Shown one piece after another: positions 58,527 through 64,000 of a stretch of DNA of 64,000 nucleotides. The notes below the pieces were generated by a model. The model did no database searches and was not told where the DNA came from. It saw only the letters and a program-made list of their open reading frames with translations. This stretch comes from Nioella aestuarii. Lineage in GTDB: Bacteria; Pseudomonadota; Alphaproteobacteria; Rhodobacterales; Rhodobacteraceae. The DNA is taken from positions 1 through 64,000 of the forward strand of contig NZ_JBPBBA010000024.1 in the NCBI RefSeq assembly GCF_050896395.1, given 5' to 3'. Position 1 is the first letter of the stretch. Every line of letters begins with the position of its first letter. A program made the translations under genes and the position numbers.

Positions 58527-61025
58527 TCAGTCGAGCGACCGCTCAACTTCTTCGCGTTCGAAAATCTCGATAACGTCGCCTTTGCGCACATCGTCATAGT
58601 TCTCAAAGGCCATGCCGCATTCCTGACCGGACTGGACTTCTTTGACCTCGTCCTTGAAGCGCTTGAGTGTCTTCAGTGTGCCCTCGTGGATCACCACGTT
58701 GTCCCGCAGCAGGCGCACACCGGCGGACCGGCGGGCAACACCCTCGGTCACTAGACAGCCAGCCACGTTGCCGACGCCAGACACGCGGAAGGTGTCCTTG
58801 ATTTCGGCGTAGCCAATGAAGTTCTCGCGTACTTCAGCAGACAGCAGACCAGAGGCCGCTTTCTTAACGTCGTCCACCAGATCGTAGATCACCGAGTAGT
58901 AGCGGATCTCGACGCCCTTCTGGTTCGCAGAGTTGCGAGCAGGTGCGTTGGCCCGGACGTTGAAGCCGATAACCGGTGCGCCCGACGCTTCGGCAAGGCC
59001 GATGTCGGATTCGGTGATCGCGCCAACGCCCGAATGCAGGATGCGCACGCGGACTTCGTCGTTGCCAACCTTTTCCAGCGCCTGAGCGATGGCCTCGGCC
59101 GAACCCTGAACGTCGGCTTTCACCAGCACTGGCAGTTCGGCCACGCTTTGATCTGCTTTGGCCTTGGCCATCAGCTGATCGAGCGTGGTGGCCGCACCAG
59201 CTGCGGCGCGACGGTCCTTGGCGGCCTGTTCGCGGTAGTCTGCGATCTCGCGCGCCTGCGCTTCGGTGTCGACTACGTTCAGAACGTCGCCGGCTTCTGG
59301 TGTGCCGTTCAGGCCCAGAACCTCGACAGGAACGGACGGGCCGGCTTCTTTCACACGGTCGCCCTTGTCGTTGACCAGCGCACGGACTTTACCCCACTGC
59401 TCGCCCACGACGAAGATGTCACCCTGCTTGAGCGTACCGTTCTGAACCAGAACCGTCGCGACGGGGCCGCGGCCCACGTCAAGCTGTGCCTCAATAACGG
59501 CACCGGATGCAGCACGATCGGGGTTGGCCTTAAGCTCCAGGATTTCTGCCTGAAGGGCAATTGCATCGAGCAGTTCATCAAGACCTTGGCCGGTATGGGC
59601 GGATACTTCGACGTCCTGAACCTCGCCCGACATCTGCTCCACGACAACTTCGTGTTGCAGCAGGTCGGTGCGCACCTTCATCGGGTCGGCAGCCGGTTTG
59701 TCGATCTTGTTGATCGCCACGATCATCGGGACACCAGCGGCTTTGGCGTGATTGATCGCCTCAACCGTCTGCGGCATCACGGCGTCATCAGCGGCCACAA
59801 CCAGAACCACGATATCCGTTACCTGCGCGCCTCGGGCCCGCATCGACGTAAAGGCGGCGTGGCCGGGTGTATCAAGGAAGGTCAGCAACTGGCCGCCATC
59901 CGTTTTCACCTGATAGGCGCCGATATGCTGCGTGATGCCACCGGCTTCGCCTGCGACAACCTTGGCGTTGCGGATAGCATCCAGCAGCGAGGTTTTGCCG
60001 TGGTCAACGTGGCCCATGATGGTGATGACAGGCGCGCGAGGCTTCAGATCCTCTGCCTTGTCTTCAACCGTGTCGATCACGTCTTCAACGTCTGCATCGG
60101 AAACACGCACCATACGGTGGCCGAATTCCTCGACGATCAGTTCGGCGGTGTCCTGGTCGATCGACTGGTTCTGCGTCACCATCATGCCCATTTTCATGAG
60201 CTCTTTGACAACGTCGGCCACGCGTTCAGCCATGCGGTTCGCAAGTTCGGACACAACGATGGCTTCGGGCACCTGGACGTCACGCACGATCTTTTCGCGT
60301 TCCTGCTGGCCGCCCAAGGCTTTCTGCCGCGCACGCTCCTGCTTGCGCTTCATGGCAGCCATCGAACGCTGCCGCCCGCCTTCGCCACCGGTCAACGCCT
60401 GGTTCACAGTCAGCTTGCCGGACCGGCGTCCATCGCGTTCGCCGCCCTTGCCACGTCCGCCCTTGTCATCGCGATCCTTGTTGTCGCGCTTGGGCGGGGT
60501 TGGGGCACCGGTCTTGGTAGGAACGGGCCGCGCGGTGCGGTCTTCCTTGGCACTAACCGGGGCTTCATCGACAGGCGAAGGGGCAGGCGCAGCGCGTTCC
60601 GCTTTGCGGCGCTCTTCTTCTTCGCGCTTGCGACGTTCGTCTTCTTCGGCCTTGGCTTTCAACGCTTCTTCGCGTTCACGCTCTTCGCGTTCCTTGGCCT
60701 CAATCTCGGCGCGGCGGCGTTCGCGTTCTTCCTCGCGCTCGCGTTCTTCACGTTCGCGGCGTTCGGCTTCCTCAGACTCGCGGGCCTTAGCGGCCTGCAA
60801 TGCCTTCAACCGGCGTTCCATCTCGGAGTCGGAAACACCAGAAGGCCGACGCGGCGCATCGGATTGCCCGGACGAGGACGAGCCGGGTTTGGGCACCACA
60901 ACGCGCTTGCGCTTGGTTTCCACCACCACACTCTTTGTCCGCCCACGCGAAAAGCTCTGGTTCACACGGCCCGAACGGGCGCCGCCAGAAAGTCCGAGGG
61001 GTTTTTTACCGTCTTGATCGCTCAT
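58527..61025 (-). CDS. infB: Translation initiation factor IF-2
   Basis: GTPase that brings fMet-tRNA to the 30S subunit, 832 residues. The N-terminal 220 residues are highly charged, with a Glu/Arg-rich coiled coil at about 75-150 (EREREEERERRRAEIEAKE). The G domain has IMGHVDHGKTSLLDAIRN (G1), DTPGHAAFTSMRARG (G3) and VAINKIDKPAADP (G4). The C-terminal fMet-tRNA domain follows. It overlaps ylxR by 4 bp and ends the rimP-nusA-ylxR-infB operon. Confidence 0.98.
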   Translation of the reverse strand: MSDQDGKKPLGLSGGARSGRVNQSFSRGRTKSVVVETKRKRVVVPKPGSSSSGQSDAPRRPSGVSDSEMERRLKALQAAKARESEEAERREREEREREEERERRRAEIEAKEREEREREEALKAKAEEDERRKREEEERRKAERAAPAPSPVDEAPVSAKEDRTARPVPTKTGAPTPPKRDNKDRDDKGGRGKGGERDGRRSGKLTVNQALTGGEGGRQRSMAAMKRKQERARQKALGGQQEREKIVRDVQVPEAIVVSELANRMAERVADVVKELMKMGMMVTQNQSIDQDTAELIVEEFGHRMVRVSDADVEDVIDTVEDKAEDLKPRAPVITIMGHVDHGKTSLLDAIRNAKVVAGEAGGITQHIGAYQVKTDGGQLLTFLDTPGHAAFTSMRARGAQVTDIVVLVVAADDAVMPQTVEAINHAKAAGVPMIVAINKIDKPAADPMKVRTDLLQHEVVVEQMSGEVQDVEVSAHTGQGLDELLDAIALQAEILELKANPDRAASGAVIEAQLDVGRGPVATVLVQNGTLKQGDIFVVGEQWGKVRALVNDKGDRVKEAGPSVPVEVLGLNGTPEAGDVLNVVDTEAQAREIADYREQAAKDRRAAAGAATTLDQLMAKAKADQSVAELPVLVKADVQGSAEAIAQALEKVGNDEVRVRILHSGVGAITESDIGLAEASGAPVIGFNVRANAPARNSANQKGVEIRYYSVIYDLVDDVKKAASGLLSAEVRENFIGYAEIKDTFRVSGVGNVAGCLVTEGVARRSAGVRLLRDNVVIHEGTLKTLKRFKDEVKEVQSGQECGMAFENYDDVRKGDVIEIFEREEVERSLD

Positions 61026-61651
61026 ACGTCTTTCGTATCCTTCCCGGCGATAAATTCGCCGTATGTGCCGCGCAGGCCTCGCAGCTTCGAGGCTTCCTCT
61101 ACAACACGTCGTTCGAGTCCACCAGCCGCAAGCGCGCCATGTATCACATGTTGGCGCCCGAATGCCAAACCCAATTCATCCGCCGTCAAACAGCCGAAAA
61201 ATCGGCCCCCTTCCGGCGTCCAGAGTTTCGATTTTCCCCGTTCCGAGCCGTCGGAGGCCTGGAACAGAACGCGGGCATGACCATCGGCCAGCCAGCCTTT
61301 TACCTTTTCAAACCCAGCCACCGCCTTACCCGACTTTCGTGCCAACGAGATCAGCTCGATCACGCGGCGCGCCAAAAGGGTTTCGACCTGTTGGGCCAGA
61401 TCGGCGGGAACTGTCACCTGTTGCTTGGCCCCGCGGCTGAACAGGTTTTTCTTTATTGCCAGCGCAAGTGCGGCAGGATCGGCCGAAACCCAGATGCCAC
61501 GACCGGGCAACCGTTCCGCGACATCCGGAAAGATCACGTCATCCGGACCCACGACAAAGCGGATCAACCCGGCCTTCGGCTGGGTTTCCCCGGTGGCGAT
61601 GCAGCGCCGTTCGGCGTCATCGCGCGTTTTGGTTCGACCGCCCCGTGTCAT
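61022..61651 (-). CDS. ylxR: YlxR-type RNA-binding protein with L7Ae-like domain
   Basis: RNA-binding protein of 209 residues joining two domains. The N-terminal YlxR part (about 15-95) has RRCIATGETQPKAGLIRFVV and LPGRGIWVSADPAALALA. The C-terminal L7Ae/RPL7A-like part (about 105-200) has IELISLARKSGKAVAGFEKV. YlxR is a regulator of RNase P in other bacteria. It lies between nusA (24 bp) and infB (4-bp overlap), the usual place. Confidence 0.93.
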   Translation of the reverse strand: MTRGGRTKTRDDAERRCIATGETQPKAGLIRFVVGPDDVIFPDVAERLPGRGIWVSADPAALALAIKKNLFSRGAKQQVTVPADLAQQVETLLARRVIELISLARKSGKAVAGFEKVKGWLADGHARVLFQASDGSERGKSKLWTPEGGRFFGCLTADELGLAFGRQHVIHGALAAGGLERRVVEEASKLRGLRGTYGEFIAGKDTKDV

Positions 61652-61675
61652 GGGCTGCGCTCCCGAGGCCTGAGA

Positions 61676-63301
61676 TCAGGCCTCGGACTCCTCTTCAGAT
61701 TCGGCCGCTTCGGCTGCTTCCGCTTCTGCGGCGGCCTGAGCTTCCAGTTCCTCGATCGTGACCCAACCCAGTTGCAGGCGGGCGGTCATCACCATGTTCT
61801 GAGCTTCCTCGAGGCTCACGTCGAACTTTTCAAGCAGACCATCGTCCTTGACGCGCTGACCATCCACGGTGGTCCAGCCACCAGCCAGTTCCCAGTCGGC
61901 GCAGGTTGCGAAGTCTTCCAGAGTTTTCACATCGTCTTCGCCCAGGGCCACCAGCATCTGGGGGGTGAGACCTTCGAAATCAATAAGGCTCTGTTCAACG
62001 CCGAGTTCACGGGCCTGTTCCAGCGCCTTGCGGTTCTGTTCTTCCAGGTAATCGCGGGCGCGGGCTTGCAGTTCGTTCGCGGTGTCTTCGTCGACGCCTT
62101 CGATGACCAGCAGTTCATCCAGTTCCACATAGGCGACTTCCTCCAGCGAGGTGAAGCCTTCGGATACCAGAAGCTGCGCGAAGAATTCGTCGAGGTCGAG
62201 GCTGTCCATGAAGACCTGGGTCCGCTCTGCGAACTCTGCCTGACGGCGGGCGCTTTCTTCTTCTTCGGTCAGAATGTCGATATCGAGCCCCGTCAGCTGA
62301 GAAGCCAGGCGCACGTTCTGACCGCGGCGGCCAATGGCCAGCGACAGCTGATCATCGGGAACCACGACTTCGATCTTTCCGGCGTCTTCGTCCAGAACAA
62401 CCTTGGACACTTCCGCAGGTTGCAGCGCGTTCACAAGGAAGGTCGGCTGATCGTCATTCCACGGGATGATGTCAATCTTTTCGCCCTGCAGTTCGTTCAC
62501 AACAGCCTGCACACGGCTGCCGCGCATACCAACGCAGGCACCCACGGGGTCGATCGAGTTGTCGTAGGAAATGACGGCGATCTTGGCGCGCGAACCGGGA
62601 TCACGGGCAACGGCTTTGATCTCGATGATGCCATCATAAATTTCCGGCACTTCCATCTTGAACAGCTCGGCCATGAACTCCGGCGCGGTGCGCGACAGGA
62701 AGATCTGCGGGCCACGGGGTTCGCGGCGCACATCCTTGATGAACACGCGGATCCGGTCATTGGGGCGATAGCTTTCGCGGCCAATTTTCTCGTTACGGCG
62801 CAGAACTGCTTCGCCACGGCCGATATCGACGATGACGTTGCCATATTCTTCGCGCTTGACCTGACCGTTGATGATCGTGCCCTTGCGGTCCTTGAATTCT
62901 TCGTACTGACGATCCCGCTCGGCCTCGCGCACCTTTTGCAAGATGACCTGCTTGGCGCTTTGCGCGGCGATCCGGCCCATTTCAACCGGGGGAACTTCGT
63001 CGATGATCTCGTCGCCGATCTCGGCGTCTTCCTTGAACGCGCGGGCGTCGCGGACGGTCAGTTCGGTGAAGTGGTTTTCAACCTCGTCGACCACGGTACG
63101 GACGCGGGTGAAGGTGGCCTTGCCGGTCCGGCGATCGATGTGAACGCGAATATCCAGTTCGGAGCCGTAACGCGACTTGGCAGCACGGGCGAGCGATTCT
63201 TCCATCGCTTCGACCACCAGACCGGGGTCGATCATCTTTTCGCGGGCAACGGCCTCGGCGGTTTGCAGAAGCTCCAGCTGGTTTGCACTGGTAATTGCCA
63301 T
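61676..63301 (-). CDS. nusA: Transcription elongation/termination factor NusA
   Basis: RNA polymerase-binding factor of 541 residues. The N-terminal RNAP-binding domain (about 1-125) starts TSANQLELLQTAEAVAREK, followed by S1 (about 135-200) and KH1/KH2 (SYDNSIDPVGACVGMRGSRV and LSLAIGRRGQNVRLA). Two C-terminal helix-hairpin-helix repeats (about 350-500; LLVSEGFTSLEEVAYV) are as in other alphaproteobacteria. It lies 3 bp after rimP. Confidence 0.98.
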   Translation of the reverse strand: MAITSANQLELLQTAEAVAREKMIDPGLVVEAMEESLARAAKSRYGSELDIRVHIDRRTGKATFTRVRTVVDEVENHFTELTVRDARAFKEDAEIGDEIIDEVPPVEMGRIAAQSAKQVILQKVREAERDRQYEEFKDRKGTIINGQVKREEYGNVIVDIGRGEAVLRRNEKIGRESYRPNDRIRVFIKDVRREPRGPQIFLSRTAPEFMAELFKMEVPEIYDGIIEIKAVARDPGSRAKIAVISYDNSIDPVGACVGMRGSRVQAVVNELQGEKIDIIPWNDDQPTFLVNALQPAEVSKVVLDEDAGKIEVVVPDDQLSLAIGRRGQNVRLASQLTGLDIDILTEEEESARRQAEFAERTQVFMDSLDLDEFFAQLLVSEGFTSLEEVAYVELDELLVIEGVDEDTANELQARARDYLEEQNRKALEQARELGVEQSLIDFEGLTPQMLVALGEDDVKTLEDFATCADWELAGGWTTVDGQRVKDDGLLEKFDVSLEEAQNMVMTARLQLGWVTIEELEAQAAAEAEAAEAAESEEESEA

Positions 63302-63304
63302 GGG

Positions 63305-63895
63305 TCAGTCCTCCGCCTTTCCAGGCTCTTCAGTTTCAATCTCGTCGAATTGGGTCTCGTCGATGTTGCCTGCCGCTTTGCGCTGGCGCAGCATCTCGGT
63401 GATCAGGTCGTCCGTCAGAACCAGCTTCGCGTCGGTCAGCCAGTCAAATTCCAGTCCGATGGTGACGGGGTCGCCCTTTTCATCCACCAGGTTGATCAGC
63501 ACTTCGTCGCCGTCGATCCCGGCCAGCTCGCCCTTGAAGCGGCGGCGACCGTCGATAAGTTCTTCGGTTTCCAGCTTTGCCTCATAGCCCTGCCAGGTGT
63601 CGAAATCCTTCAGCCGGGTCAGGGGCCGGTCGATACCGGGGCTGGACACTTCCAGCGTATAGTTGTCCTCGATCGGGTCTTCCACATCCAGCAGGGCGCT
63701 GACCGCGGTTGAAATCTCAGCGCATTGATCAACCTCGATCCCGCCTTCGGGACGTTCGGCCATGATCTGCAGCGTCATGGTCTTGCCGCTCATGAGGCGG
63801 ATGCGAACCAGCTCAAATCCCATCCCCTCGATCAGGGGGGTCAGGATATCGGCCAGGCGGCGATCCATTGCGGTTTTGGCAATCAGGTCTGACAT
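63305..63895 (-). CDS. rimP: Ribosome maturation factor RimP
   Basis: 30S subunit maturation factor of 196 residues. The N-terminal domain ends with the GFELVRIRL segment and the Sm-fold region includes EVSSPGIDRPLTRLKDF, the strongest RimP signature. I set the start at MSDLIAKTAM; an alternative Met lies four codons earlier but inside the leader hairpin's run of Ts. The ribosome-binding site is weak (TGGAA). It is the first gene of the rimP-nusA-ylxR-infB operon, where regulation by attenuation is known in E. coli. Confidence 0.95.
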   Translation of the reverse strand: MSDLIAKTAMDRRLADILTPLIEGMGFELVRIRLMSGKTMTLQIMAERPEGGIEVDQCAEISTAVSALLDVEDPIEDNYTLEVSSPGIDRPLTRLKDFDTWQGYEAKLETEELIDGRRRFKGELAGIDGDEVLINLVDEKGDPVTIGLEFDWLTDAKLVLTDDLITEMLRQRKAAGNIDETQFDEIETEEPGKAED

Positions 63896-63907
63896 TGTTC
63901 CAAGCAC

Positions 63908-63931
63908 AAAAAAACGGGCGCGCGGCCCGTT
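63908..63931 (-). terminator. Intrinsic terminator/attenuator just before rimP
   Basis: On the minus strand AACGGGC and GCCCGTT pair around a CGCGC loop and are followed by seven Ts. The T-run ends 12 nt before the rimP ATG. It may be the terminator of a gene outside the window or an attenuator in the leader. The preceding 60 bases hold another 6-bp stem (GCGTCG/CGACGC). Confidence 0.7.
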
Positions 63932-64000
63932 GATATTTCCCGGTGGAGCGTCGAGGTGTGGCCCGACGCACCGCTGTTGAGGGGGATATAGGACGAATCA

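Noticed and set aside
59034..61280. A 748-codon plus-strand frame opposite infB
   Set aside because: Same reason; the His/Phe/Leu-rich composition is that of a shadow of a Glu/Lys-rich gene.
60800..63712. A 970-codon open frame on the plus strand opposite infB, ylxR and nusA
   Set aside because: It is antisense to three well-known genes. Long antisense frames are common where codon bias is strong and GC is high; it has no recognisable domain.
63935..64000. tRNA-like sequence upstream of rimP
   Set aside because: E. coli has metY here, but no T-loop, anticodon stem or acceptor stem can be drawn; only a 6-bp hairpin is seen.
1..64000. CRISPR arrays, rRNA and tRNA genes, prophage or toxin-antitoxin loci
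   Set aside because: No regularly spaced direct repeats, no rRNA or tRNA patterns, and no phage or toxin genes were recognised.

Overview
The window is chromosomal DNA of an alphaproteobacterium, most likely a marine Rhodobacterales (Roseobacter-group) organism. The evidence is the GC-rich coding, the Caulobacter-like gene order around the origin (parB-parA-rsmG-mnmG-mnmE-rho on one side, maf-aroE-coaE-dnaQ-secB on the other), and an alphaproteobacterial RpoH-type promoter before dnaK. HemJ, a TimA/Tim44-like protein and the YlxR-L7Ae two-domain protein fit the same lineage. No rRNA, tRNA or CRISPR array was found. The only mobile DNA seen is an IS3-family transposase fragment at the left edge.

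Layout. (1) 1-0.3 kb: transposase fragment. (2) 0.3-10.5 kb: two divergent operons for aminosugar salvage. The left one carries murQ, a binding-protein-dependent sugar ABC transporter and a Gfo/Idh-type dehydrogenase. The right one carries a BadF-type aminosugar kinase, a GntR/UTRA regulator, a SIS-domain deaminase and nagA. Together they would import GlcNAc/MurNAc-type sugars and turn them into fructose-6-phosphate. (3) 10.6-14.4 kb: RNase D, lptC-lptA-lptB, hpf and ptsN. (4) 14.4-25.2 kb: surface-polysaccharide genes: sulfotransferase, four glycosyltransferases, galU, a KdsB-like cytidylyltransferase, the PAP phosphatase cysQ and a polysaccharide ABC permease, followed by an SH3-domain secreted protein. 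(5) 25.2-38.6 kb: alkB, dnaK-dnaJ, malic enzyme, mutS, grpE and hrcA, and rph-rdgB-hemW. (6) 38.6-49.6 kb: the replication-origin region. Two perfect parS sites bracket mnmG, and a 414-bp intergenic region with DnaA boxes and an AT-rich palindrome lies between hemJ and maf. Genes on both sides are transcribed away from it. (7) 49.6-54.8 kb: fxsA, a Tim44-like protein, mltA, an Smr protein, an MFS transporter and a lipoprotein hydrolase. (8) 54.9-58.4 kb: hslV and hslU with a membrane-protein gene between them, then a cytochrome c. (9) 58.5-64 kb: the rimP-nusA-ylxR-infB operon, preceded by a terminator hairpin almost touching rimP.

Most of the window is conserved core genome. The parts I find most worth a second look are: four consecutive 20-bp palindromes centred on TCGA inside the transporter operon; the kinase/MurQ/SIS/NagA salvage route with an unexplained dehydrogenase; a double-domain sulfotransferase whose by-product could be removed by the nearby cysQ; the origin architecture; the membrane gene between hslV and hslU; and the probable attenuator before rimP. 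I cannot point to a clearly new defence or mobile system here.
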